NCBI GenBank assembly: GCA_038246575.1
Contig: JBBRVU010000033.1
Coordinates: 1 to 28,217, forward strand
Reading direction: 5' to 3'
Length of the DNA stretch: 28,217 nt
Source of the DNA: JACCUZ01 sp038246575
GTDB taxonomy: Bacteria; Actinomycetota; Actinomycetes; JACCUZ01
Below are positions 15,489 to 23,010 of this stretch, in pieces; positions within the stretch are counted from its first letter, which is position 1, and each line of letters starts with the position of its first letter. The notes beneath the pieces are model-generated. The model saw only the letters and a program-made list of their open reading frames with translations. It did not search any database and was not told the origin of the DNA. The position numbers and the translations under genes are program-made.

Positions 15489-17120
15489 ATGCAGGTCGCG
15501 GAGGCTGTCGGCCGGGCGCTGGTCGCCGAGGGTGTCGACCACGTGTTCGGCGTCGTGGGCAGCGGCAACTTCCACACGACCAACGCGATGATCGCGGCGG
15601 GCGCTCGGTTCGTCGCGGCCCGCCACGAAGGTGGCGCGGCGACGATGGCCGATGCGTACGCCCGGGTGAGCCGGACGGTCGCGGCGGTGACGGTGCACCA
15701 GGGCTGCGGGTTGACCAACGCGATGACCGGCATCACGGAGGCGGCCAAGAGCCGCACGCCGCTGGTCGTGGTGGCGGCCGAGGCGACCAGGCCGGGGACG
15801 AACTTCTTCGTCGACCAGCCGGCGCTGGCCCACGCGGTGGGTGCGGTCAGCGAGCGGGTGGACTCGGCGGACACCGCGGTGGACGTCGCGGTGCGCGCCG
15901 TCCGACGGGCGCGGGCCGAGCGCCGAACCGTGCTGCTCAACCTGCCTCTCGAGGTGCAGGCGCAGGAGTGCCCGCAGGACCCGTCGAGCACTCCTCCGTA
16001 CGTCGTGCCCTCGCCTCTTGCCCCGGAGCCCGACGGGGTGGACGCCCTCGCCGCTGCGCTGTCCCGGGCCGAGCGGCCGGTGTTCGTTGCCGGACGCGGC
16101 GGGCTGGGCGCGCGCACCGAGCTCGAGTCGCTCGCTGAGGCGACCGGCGCGCTGCTGGCGACGTCGGCGGTGGCGAAGGGCCTCTTCCACGGCAACCCCT
16201 GGTCGCTGGACGTGTCCGGCGGCTTCGCCTCACCGCTGGCCGCGGAGCTCATCACCGGGGCCGACCTCATCGTCGGCTGGGGGTGTGCGCTCAACATGTG
16301 GACGATGCGGCACGGCAAGCTGATCGCGCCCGGCACGTCGGTGGTGCAGGTCGACCTCGAGCAGGAGGCCCTCGGAGCCACCCGCCCGATCGACCTCGGT
16401 GTCCTCGGGGACGTCGGCGCGACGGCTTCGGCGGTGCGCGGGGCGCTCGCCCTGCCGGACCGGCCGGGCTACCGATCCGACGCGGTGCGCGAGCGGATCG
16501 CGACCGAGGGGTCGTGGCGCCAGGTGCCCTTCGACGACGAGTCGGGCGACGGACGCATCGACCCCCGCACGTTCACCCTCGCGCTGGACGAGCTGCTGCC
16601 GACCGAGCGGGTCGTCGGCGTCGACTCCGGCAACTTCATGGGCTACCCGAGCATGTTCCTCGCCGTGCCCGACGAGCGCGCCTTCTGCTTCACCCAGGCC
16701 TTCCAGTCGATCGGGCTCGGGCTCGCCACGGCCATCGGTGCCGCGCTGGCCCAGCCGGACCGGCTGCCAGTCGCCGCGCTCGGCGACGGTGGCGCCCTGA
16801 TGTCGATCGCCGAGCTGGAGACGGTCGCACGGCTGGGGATCCCCATGGTGGTCGCGGTCTACGACGACGAGGCCTACGGCGCGGAGGTCCACCACTTCGG
16901 TCCAGACGACTTCCCGTTGGACACAGTGCAGTTTCCGCCGACCGACATCGCCGCGATCGGGCGCGGCTTCGGCTTCGACGCGGTCACGGTGCGCGGGCCC
17001 GACGACCTCGGGCCGGTGCGTGAATGGGTCGACGGGCCACGCACGGCGCCGCTGCTCATCGACGCCAAGGTGACCAAGGATCGCGGCTCCTGGTGGCTGC
17101 AGGAGGCGTTCGGCCACTGA
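15489..17120 (+). CDS. thiamine diphosphate-dependent enzyme (acetolactate synthase / benzoylformate decarboxylase-like)
   Basis: The 543-residue protein has the three-domain ThDP layout: PYR domain with the cofactor-activating Glu47 in RHEGG, a central Rossmann-like domain (about 180-320), and a PP domain. The diphosphate/Mg motif begins GDGG at residues 432-435 and ends YDDEAYGAEVHHF; Asp-Asp stands where many relatives have Asn-Asn. The motif GTNFFVDQPALAHAVGA resembles 2-oxo-acid decarboxylases and carboligases. Likely reaction is decarboxylation of a 2-oxo acid such as an arylglyoxylate; the exact substrate is unknown. ATG 15489 follows the cyclase stop by 8 bp. It is the last gene of the importer operon before a convergent gene. 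Confidence 0.85.
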   Translation: MQVAEAVGRALVAEGVDHVFGVVGSGNFHTTNAMIAAGARFVAARHEGGAATMADAYARVSRTVAAVTVHQGCGLTNAMTGITEAAKSRTPLVVVAAEATRPGTNFFVDQPALAHAVGAVSERVDSADTAVDVAVRAVRRARAERRTVLLNLPLEVQAQECPQDPSSTPPYVVPSPLAPEPDGVDALAAALSRAERPVFVAGRGGLGARTELESLAEATGALLATSAVAKGLFHGNPWSLDVSGGFASPLAAELITGADLIVGWGCALNMWTMRHGKLIAPGTSVVQVDLEQEALGATRPIDLGVLGDVGATASAVRGALALPDRPGYRSDAVRERIATEGSWRQVPFDDESGDGRIDPRTFTLALDELLPTERVVGVDSGNFMGYPSMFLAVPDERAFCFTQAFQSIGLGLATAIGAALAQPDRLPVAALGDGGALMSIAELETVARLGIPMVVAVYDDEAYGAEVHHFGPDDFPLDTVQFPPTDIAAIGRGFGFDAVTVRGPDDLGPVREWVDGPRTAPLLIDAKVTKDRGSWWLQEAFGH

Positions 17121-17546
17121 TCACGTGGGCTGGTGGTCCTTGAGCCAGGCCGCGCCACGGCGGGCCGACGCTCGTGACAGCCAGGCGTCCTGCACCACTT
17201 CCGCCACCTCCGGGTAGGTGAGCTCCCCGATGCGGCTGGCGCGCAGCAGCACCGACGGGTGCCCGTCGAAGTGGCTCGTCGTGAAGAAGGGCGAACGTTC
17301 GTCCTGGACCCTCGCCTGCTTCTCCGACTCGGCGTCCACCCAGAAGACGATCACGTCCGGATAGGGCTCGCCCGTCACCGGGTCAACCGCGTCACTGCGC
17401 GGTGTCCGGAAGAAGACGAACGACTTGCCACCCACCTGATAGACCGGGTTCCCGCGCGTCCCGACCTCGACCGTGACGTGCGGCATGGCAGTGGCCAGGT
17501 CGTGCACGTCGTTGATCCGGGCGGCCCGACGTCTCTCCTTCGGCAC
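17121..17546 (-). CDS. MmcQ/YjbR family protein
   Basis: The 141-residue protein matches the small YjbR/CyaY-like alpha-beta fold. It has an N-terminal ARINDVHDLATAMPHV, a central GGKSFVFFRT, a conserved PFFTTSHFDGHPSVLLRA and a C-terminal ELTYPEVAEVVQDAWLSRA. The family is often called DNA-binding but its biochemical function is unsettled. It lies leftward between the two rightward catabolic operons, its stop abutting the ThDP gene, and it shares a 115-bp divergent upstream region with the ADP-forming synthetase. It may therefore be an ordinary inserted housekeeping gene and not a pathway member. Confidence 0.85.
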   Translation of the reverse strand: MPKERRRAARINDVHDLATAMPHVTVEVGTRGNPVYQVGGKSFVFFRTPRSDAVDPVTGEPYPDVIVFWVDAESEKQARVQDERSPFFTTSHFDGHPSVLLRASRIGELTYPEVAEVVQDAWLSRASARRGAAWLKDHQPT

Positions 17547-17599
17547 CCCGACAGGCTAAACGACCGGCGGCTGGTCGAGGCATCGGCGCGACCGATGAG

Positions 17600-17635
17600 G
17601 ACGACGCGGTATGTCGTCTCGTTGACGACCGAAAC
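17600..17635. promoter_or_regulatory. candidate operator cluster upstream of the acyl-CoA synthetase operon
   Basis: Three alternating half-sites are present: GACGAC (17600-17605), GTCGTC (17613-17618) and GACGAC (17624-17629), forming two perfect 6-bp inverted repeats with 7- and 5-bp spacers. The third half-site is part of TTGACGACCGAAAC (17622-17635), which matches 11 of 14 positions of the palindrome TTGACG-AC-CGTCAA seen upstream of other units. It also contains a -35-like TTGACG. Repression of the rightward operon is the simplest reading. Confidence 0.4.
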
Positions 17636-17661
17636 CGATGTGTGACATGTTCGGACGCATC

Positions 17662-19734
17662 ATGGCCAGCCCGCTCAGCCCCCTCTGGGCCGCCCGGTCG
17701 GTGGCGGTGGTCGGCGCGACCGACCGTGCCGGGGCCCTCGGCCGGCTTCCCGTGGCGTACCTCCAGCGGTTCGGGTACGCCGGCCGCATCCTGCCGGTGA
17801 ACCCGAAGGCCGACACCGTGCTGGGCCTGCCGGCTTACCCGACCGTGGCCGCGGCCCGGGCAGCAACCGGCGAGCCGGTCGAGCTGGCACTGCTGATGGT
17901 CGCGGCGGCGCGGGTGCCCGACGCGATCGACGACTGCGCCGCGGCGGGCGTGCCGGTCGCCGTCGTGATGTCGTCGGGCTTCGCCGAGGCGGGCGACGAG
18001 GGCGCAGCGCTCCAGGACGAGGCGATCCATCGGGCCCGTGCCGGCGGTGTCCGCCTGGTCGGCCCGAACTGCATCGGAACCGTCGGCTTCGCGGCCGGGC
18101 AGGTGACGTCCTTCTCGCCATTGTTCTCCGCCGACGACGTGCCGATGCGCTCGGGCTCGGTGGGCTTCGTCAGCCAGAGCGGCGCGTTGGGCTACGGCGC
18201 CGTCAGCCTCGCACTGGCGCGCGGTCTCGGTCTGGGCTGGGCCGTGAACACCGGCAACGAGGCCGACATCGACGCAGTCGAGGTCCTCACCGAGCTGGCC
18301 GGGCTGGACGAGTGCCACGCGCTGCTGGGCTACGTCGAGTCGCTAAGCGACGGCGCAGGCCTGCGGCGGCTCGCGGCTCTTGGCAAGCCGATCGCGCTGA
18401 TCAAGGCCGGCTCGTCGGAGGCCGGAGCCCGCGCCGCCGCCTCGCACACCGGAGCACTCGCCGCCTCCGACACCGTGGTCGACGGCGTGCTGCGCCAGCT
18501 GCACATCGCACGCGCACGTGACGTCGACGAGCTGCTCGACCTCGGCGACGCCTTCGAGACACCCCGACGGCCGATGGGGACTCGCGTCGCGGTCGTGACG
18601 ACCAGCGGCGGGTCGGGCATCCTCGCCGCCGACGCCATCGCCACCCGCGGCCTCGACCTCGCGGCTTTCTGCCCCGCCACGCAACAGGCGCTGCACGCGA
18701 TCGTGCCGGCCTTCGGCTCCGCCGCCAACCCGGTCGACATCACGGCGACCGTGATGAGCGACCCGGCCCTGTTCGACCGATGCCTGGATGCCGTCGCAGA
18801 CGACCCGGGCGTCGACTCGGTGCTGGCCTGCTTCTGCGTGCTCACAGGAGGCGACGTCGATCGCATGGTCGCGTCGCTCGGGCGGGTGGCCGAGCGGACG
18901 GGGAAGCCGGTGCTCGTCGCGCGCACGGGTGCGGACTTCCTCGCACCGAAGGCCGCGGAGGCGCTGCGCGCTGCCGGCATCCCGGCCTACCCGACACCGG
19001 CCCGGGCGGTTCGCGCGCTGGCCGCGCTGTGGGAGACCCGGCCGCGCGATCGTGGCACCGCCGCGCTCACCGTGGCCGGCGTGGCTGCTCCGGACGCGGG
19101 CGCGAGCGAGGTCGAGCTCAAGGGCCAGCTCGCGAGCGCCGGGTTGCCGACACCGCGCGGCAGGCTGGCGACCGACGCGGCGGACGCCACCGCGGCCGTG
19201 ACCGAGGTCGGCGGCCGGGCGGTGCTCAAGGCGGTCGTGGCCGACCTGCTGCACAAGACCGAGGCGGGCGGGGTCGTCCTTGACGTGGACGCGGGTGCCG
19301 CGGGTGAGGCGTACGACCGGCTGGCGGCGCTCGGCGGCGACGTGCTGGTCGAGGAGGCGGTCACCGGCGGGGCCGAGCTGCTCGTCGGCATCGCGCCGAC
19401 CCCGATGGGCCAGGTGCTCACGCTGGCTTCCGGCGGTGTCCTCACCGAGGTGCTCGACGACGCCGTGTTCCGCCTGTTGCCGGTGGCCGAGGAGGACGCC
19501 CGCGAGATGGTCGCTGACCTGCGGGGTGCCGCCGTGCTGCACGGCGTGCGCGGTCGCCCCGCGCTCGACGTCGAGGCTCTCGTCCAGCTGCTCGTCTCGG
19601 TGTCGGCCGCCGTCCAGGGGTGGCCGGCCGGCTACGAGCTCGACCTCAACCCGGTGCTCGTGCTCGCGGACGGGGTACGGCTGCTCGACGCCGCCTACAT
19701 CGCTCCCGGCACTGCCACGGACGGGGGGGCCTGA
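17662..19734 (+). CDS. ADP-forming (NDP-forming) acyl-CoA synthetase, fused subunits
   Basis: The protein of about 690 residues has an N-terminal CoA-binding Rossmann domain (RSVAVVGATDRAGALG). A succinyl-CoA-ligase-like domain follows with the phospho-histidine in ASHTGALAASD (His262). The C-terminal ATP-grasp domain begins VELKGQLASAGLPTPRG and includes VLKAVVADLLHKTEAGGV. Such enzymes make or use acyl-CoA with ATP/ADP, and include acetate, arylacetate and pimeloyl-CoA ligases. I chose ATG 17662 because MASPLSPLWAARSVAVVGA is the usual N-terminus; ATGs at 17638 and 17647 are in frame and none has a clear ribosome site. It heads a three-gene operon with the next two genes. Confidence 0.88.
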   Translation: MASPLSPLWAARSVAVVGATDRAGALGRLPVAYLQRFGYAGRILPVNPKADTVLGLPAYPTVAAARAATGEPVELALLMVAAARVPDAIDDCAAAGVPVAVVMSSGFAEAGDEGAALQDEAIHRARAGGVRLVGPNCIGTVGFAAGQVTSFSPLFSADDVPMRSGSVGFVSQSGALGYGAVSLALARGLGLGWAVNTGNEADIDAVEVLTELAGLDECHALLGYVESLSDGAGLRRLAALGKPIALIKAGSSEAGARAAASHTGALAASDTVVDGVLRQLHIARARDVDELLDLGDAFETPRRPMGTRVAVVTTSGGSGILAADAIATRGLDLAAFCPATQQALHAIVPAFGSAANPVDITATVMSDPALFDRCLDAVADDPGVDSVLACFCVLTGGDVDRMVASLGRVAERTGKPVLVARTGADFLAPKAAEALRAAGIPAYPTPARAVRALAALWETRPRDRGTAALTVAGVAAPDAGASEVELKGQLASAGLPTPRGRLATDAADATAAVTEVGGRAVLKAVVADLLHKTEAGGVVLDVDAGAAGEAYDRLAALGGDVLVEEAVTGGAELLVGIAPTPMGQVLTLASGGVLTEVLDDAVFRLLPVAEEDAREMVADLRGAAVLHGVRGRPALDVEALVQLLVSVSAAVQGWPAGYELDLNPVLVLADGVRLLDAAYIAPGTATDGGA

Positions 19735-19737
19735 AGC

Positions 19738-21270
19738 ATGGACGTCGGCCAGGTCGTCGCACGAGCGGCTTTGCGATTCGGCGACCGGGTCGCCGTCGAG
19801 GGTCCGGAGCGCACGCTGACCTTCACGCAGCTCGGCGACCGGATCGCCCGGCTGGCCAACGGTCTGCGCGCCATGGGTCTCGAGGATGGCGACCGGGTCC
19901 TCGACCTGCAGTCCAACTCCACGACGTACCTGGAGACCGACCTGGCGATCCGCGCCGCCGGCCTGGTGCGGGTGGCCCTGAACTACCGGCTGCACCCGAG
20001 TGATTGGGAGCGCATCGCCGACGACTCCGGCGCCGTCGCGCTGGTCTACGACGCGCGGTTCGCCGAGCAGACCGAGGCGCTTCGGTCCGGCCTCCGCAAC
20101 GAGCGCGTCGTGGTGGTCGGAAAGGGGCCGGGCACCGAGTACGACCAGCTGCTGGAGGCGCCGACGACGACACTGCCGCCGGTGGACGCCGACGCGCTCT
20201 GCGGCCTGCACTACTCCAGCGGCACCACAGGTCACCCCAAGGGGGCGCAGCGCACGCATCGCAACTGGATCGCGTGCCTGGTGAACATAACCCACGACGT
20301 GCTGGGCGGGCCACCTGGCCCGCGCGACGTCTACGCGCACGCAGGCCCCGTCACGCACACCAGCGGGCTGTTCGTGCTGCCTTTCCTCGCCTCGGGCGCC
20401 CGGCAGCTGGTGATGCCGACCTGGGACCCCGAGGCGTTCGTCGACGCGGTCGAGCACCGAGGCGTCACGCACACCGCGATGGTGCCGACGATGGTGGCGC
20501 GGCTGCTCGCCCGCCCCGACGTCGACCGCGAACGGATGAGTGGCTTGCGGATGCTCGGCTACGCCGGTGCCCCGATGCCGCCGGAGCAGATGCGCCAGGC
20601 GCACGACCGGCTCACCCCCAACCTCGTCCAGTACTACGGGCTGGTCGAGGCGATCCCGCCGGTCACGCTGCTCGACGCCGCCGACCACGAACGCGGTCTG
20701 GCCGGCGAGCCGGATCTGCTCACGTCCGCCGGACGCCCGGCGCTGGGGGTCGAGCTCGACGTCGTCGACGAGGACGGCCGGTCGGTCCCCGCGGGCGAGA
20801 TCGGCGAGGTGGTCACTCGCGGCGACCACGTGATGCGCGGCTACTGGAACGCGGCGAGCCGTGACGATCTCGGCAAGAGCGTGGTCGACGGCTGGTTGCA
20901 CACCGGCGACCTCGGCCGGCTCGACGCCGAGGGTCGGCTCTACCTCGTCGACCGCAAGGGCGACATGATCATCTCGGGCGGCTACAACATCTACCCACGC
21001 GAGGTGGAGGACGTGATTGCGGAGGTGCCCGGCGTTGCGGAGGTCGCGGTGCTCGGCATCGACGACGCCGACTGGGGCCAGCGGGTCACGGCGCTCTACA
21101 CCGTGCGCGATGGTGCCAGTGTCCGCGACGATGACGTGATGGAGCACTGCGCGTCGCGGCTCGCGTCGTACAAGAAGCCCAAGGCGCTGCGCCGGGTCGA
21201 CGCCTTCCCGCTCAACGCCAACGGGAAGATCGCCAAGAAGGTCCTGCGCGAGCAGCTGGGGACGACCTGA
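19738..21270 (+). CDS. AMP-forming acyl-CoA ligase (class I adenylate-forming enzyme)
   Basis: The 510-residue enzyme has the P-loop YSSGTTGHPKGA (residues 159-170), YYGLVEA in place of the usual YGxTE, the hinge region LHTGDLGRLDAEGRLYLVDRKGDMI, GGYNIYPREVE and the catalytic lysine Lys497 in NANGKIAKK. It activates a carboxylic acid to an acyl-AMP and then the CoA thioester. The substrate pocket cannot be read reliably; an aromatic or medium-chain acid is plausible. It starts 3 bp after the previous stop and overlaps the mutase start (TGATG). Two different types of CoA ligase in one operon suggest two acids, or one acid entering from two sides of the pathway (inference). Confidence 0.9.
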   Translation: MDVGQVVARAALRFGDRVAVEGPERTLTFTQLGDRIARLANGLRAMGLEDGDRVLDLQSNSTTYLETDLAIRAAGLVRVALNYRLHPSDWERIADDSGAVALVYDARFAEQTEALRSGLRNERVVVVGKGPGTEYDQLLEAPTTTLPPVDADALCGLHYSSGTTGHPKGAQRTHRNWIACLVNITHDVLGGPPGPRDVYAHAGPVTHTSGLFVLPFLASGARQLVMPTWDPEAFVDAVEHRGVTHTAMVPTMVARLLARPDVDRERMSGLRMLGYAGAPMPPEQMRQAHDRLTPNLVQYYGLVEAIPPVTLLDAADHERGLAGEPDLLTSAGRPALGVELDVVDEDGRSVPAGEIGEVVTRGDHVMRGYWNAASRDDLGKSVVDGWLHTGDLGRLDAEGRLYLVDRKGDMIISGGYNIYPREVEDVIAEVPGVAEVAVLGIDDADWGQRVTALYTVRDGASVRDDDVMEHCASRLASYKKPKALRRVDAFPLNANGKIAKKVLREQLGTT

Positions 21271-22793
21271 TGGACCGGCTGCGCCCCGACTACGCGCCCG
21301 AGGGCGCCGAGCACCCCGGCGACTACCCGTACACCCGAGGCGTCTCGGCGGAGCCCAAGCCCTGGATCATGGGGCAGTACGCCGGGTTCGGCACGGCAGC
21401 CGACTCCAACCGGCGGTTCAAGGCGCTGCTCGACGCAGGTGTCACGGGTTTCTCCGTCGCGCTGGACCTGCCGACCCAGATGGGGCTGGACTCCGACGAC
21501 CCGCGCGCCGCCGGCGAGGTCGGCCGCGTCGGTGTCGCTATCGACTCGCTCGCCGACATCGAGACCCTGATGGACGGCATCCCGCTCGAGTCGATCTCGC
21601 AGGTCCGCACGACGGCGAACTCGATCGGCTACGTCTGGGCAGCGCTGTTCATCGCGCTGGCCGACAAACGGGGCGTCGAGCCGAGCGAGTTCGGGATGTT
21701 CATCCAGAACGACGTGCTCAAGGAGTTCATCGCTCGCGGCACCCAGGTGTTCCCGCCCGAGCCGTCGCTGCGACTGGCCGTCGACACCATCGAGCACCTG
21801 GCCAAGCACCTGCCGGGGTGGGTGCCGCTGGCGATGTCGGGCTACCACATCCGCGAGTCGGGCGCCGACGCCGTGCAGGAGATCGCGTTCACGTTCGCCA
21901 ACGCGCGCGCGTACCTCGACGAGGTCGTCCGGCGCGGTGTGCCCATCGACGAGGTGGCGCCGACACTGTTCACCTTTCTCGCCATCACGATGGACTTCCT
22001 GCCGGAGGTGGCCAAGTTCCGTGCCGCCAGGCGGGTCTGGGCACGGCTGCTCAAGGAGAAGTACGGCGCGACCGACCCGAGGTCCCAGCAGCTGCGCATC
22101 TTCGCGTTCACCGCCGGCTCGACGCTCACCGCGCAGCAGCCGCTGAACAACGTCGCCCGCGCAACGCTCGAGGCCATGTCTGCGGCGCTGGCCGGGGTGC
22201 AGACCATGCACGTGTCGGCCTATGACGAGGCGCTCGGCGTGCCGACCGAGGCGGCGGCCACGCTGGCGCTGCGGACGCAGCAGGTCGTCGCGTTCGAGAC
22301 CGGGGTGGGCGACACGCTCGACCCGCTCGCCGGCTCGTACGCCGTGGAGAGCCTCACCGACGACCTGGAGGCGCGCATCTGGGCGGCACTCGACGACATC
22401 GAGCAACGCGGCGGGGCCCTTGCCTGCATCGCGAGCGGCTTCTTCGCCGAGGCGCTGTCCGAGGCGGCGTACGGGCTGGCGCGCGAGGTCGAGTCCGGCG
22501 AGCGCGTGGTCGTGGGTGTGAACCGCTACCCGGCCGCGACCGAGCCGCTGGAGGTCTTCGGCGTCGACCCCGCGACCGAGGCCGGGCAGGTGGCGTCGCT
22601 GGCCCGGTTGCGGACTGACCGCGACGCGACGCGGGTCGAGGCGGCGCTCACCGAGCTCGGCCGGGCGGCCCGGGCCGGGCAGAACGTGGTGCCGGCCTGC
22701 GTCGAGGCCGTCACGGCGTACGCCACCGTCGGCGAGATCGTCGCCGTCCTGCGCACCGTCCACGGCACGTGGCAACCCACCGCCACCTTCTGA
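21270..22793 (+). CDS. catalytic subunit of a B12-dependent acyl-CoA mutase (methylmalonyl-CoA mutase family)
   Basis: The 507-residue protein is a complete TIM-barrel mutase domain without a C-terminal B12-binding domain (full-length methylmalonyl-CoA mutases are about 700 residues or more). DYPYTRGV, the substrate-contacting Tyr37 in GQYAGFGT, Ala64 in FSVALDLPT, Arg156 in KEFIARGT and His193 in SGYHIRESGA align with P. shermanii mutase Tyr89, Ala116, Arg207 and His244. Tyr plus Arg is the signature for a carboxylated substrate; isobutyryl-CoA mutase (Phe/Gln) and 2-hydroxyisobutyryl-CoA mutase (Ile/Gln) differ. The cobalamin-binding small subunit must come from elsewhere. It is the last gene of the operon. 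It could be a methylmalonyl-, ethylmalonyl- or arylsuccinyl-CoA-type mutase. Confidence 0.88.
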   Translation: MDRLRPDYAPEGAEHPGDYPYTRGVSAEPKPWIMGQYAGFGTAADSNRRFKALLDAGVTGFSVALDLPTQMGLDSDDPRAAGEVGRVGVAIDSLADIETLMDGIPLESISQVRTTANSIGYVWAALFIALADKRGVEPSEFGMFIQNDVLKEFIARGTQVFPPEPSLRLAVDTIEHLAKHLPGWVPLAMSGYHIRESGADAVQEIAFTFANARAYLDEVVRRGVPIDEVAPTLFTFLAITMDFLPEVAKFRAARRVWARLLKEKYGATDPRSQQLRIFAFTAGSTLTAQQPLNNVARATLEAMSAALAGVQTMHVSAYDEALGVPTEAAATLALRTQQVVAFETGVGDTLDPLAGSYAVESLTDDLEARIWAALDDIEQRGGALACIASGFFAEALSEAAYGLAREVESGERVVVGVNRYPAATEPLEVFGVDPATEAGQVASLARLRTDRDATRVEAALTELGRAARAGQNVVPACVEAVTAYATVGEIVAVLRTVHGTWQPTATF

Positions 22794-22801
22794 CGCCCCC
22801 G

Positions 22802-22869
22802 CCCCCTTCCCCATCCCCCCCGTCCCCTTCCCCTTCCCCTTCCCCTTCCCCGTCCCCTTCCCCTTCCCC
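22802..22869. repeat. polypyrimidine tract with CCCCTT repeats
   Basis: Sixty-eight bases on the + strand contain only three purines (22813, 22822, 22852), built largely of CCCCTT units. The complementary strand therefore has many GGGG runs separated by AA or AC, a strong candidate for G-quadruplex or triplex DNA. It begins 9 bp after the mutase stop codon. No coding function is likely. Confidence 0.8.
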
Positions 22870-22913
22870 GTTGATCATGCAGTTGCGGGAGTTCCCACTC
22901 CTGCATGATCGAC
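22870..22913. repeat. inverted repeat 1 (REP-like), TGATCATGCAG arms
   Basis: GTTGATCATGCAG (22870-22882) pairs with CTGCATGATCGAC (22901-22913) with one mismatch around an 18-base centre that itself holds GGGA/TCCC. It shares its arm sequence with the larger hairpin 30 bp downstream. Confidence 0.7.
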
Positions 22914-22944
22914 AGGGGATTGCGGGGCGCTGACCTGCGGCGAC

Positions 22945-23010
22945 GCACAAGATCCCCATTGCTGCATGATCAACTGGGAATTGATCATGCAGGAATGGGG
23001 ATCTTGGTGC
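22945..23010. repeat. long near-perfect hairpin (REP-like element)
   Basis: The arms 22945-22973 and 22981-23010 pair as GCAC, one bulged base, AAGATCCCCATT, one G-G mismatch and CTGCATGATCAA, around the 7-base loop CTGGGAA. Two 12-bp perfect stems flank one mismatch. There is no T tract, so it is not a textbook intrinsic terminator, but it would be very stable in RNA and may insulate the mutase operon from the ATPase operon. The arms repeat the TGATCATGCAG of inverted repeat 1. The rest of the 22794-23093 gap is G-rich (23011-23060) and shows no gene. Confidence 0.75.

Noticed and set aside
17121..17546. Regulator of the catabolic operons
   Set aside because: YjbR-family proteins are sometimes labelled DNA-binding, but no helix-turn-helix is visible and the family is widespread without pathway linkage.
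18343..21147. Very long open frame (934 codons) on the minus strand across the acyl-CoA synthetase and ligase genes
   Set aside because: It is the antisense shadow of two well-recognised genes in high-GC DNA; its translation is low-complexity and matches no family.
21270..22793. 2-hydroxyisobutyryl-CoA or isobutyryl-CoA mutase
   Set aside because: The substrate-selecting positions are Tyr and Arg, as in methylmalonyl-type enzymes, not Ile/Gln or Phe/Gln.
22802..23010. CRISPR array
   Set aside because: The repeats are a simple CCCCTT tract and inverted hairpins; there are no regular direct repeats with unique spacers and no cas genes.
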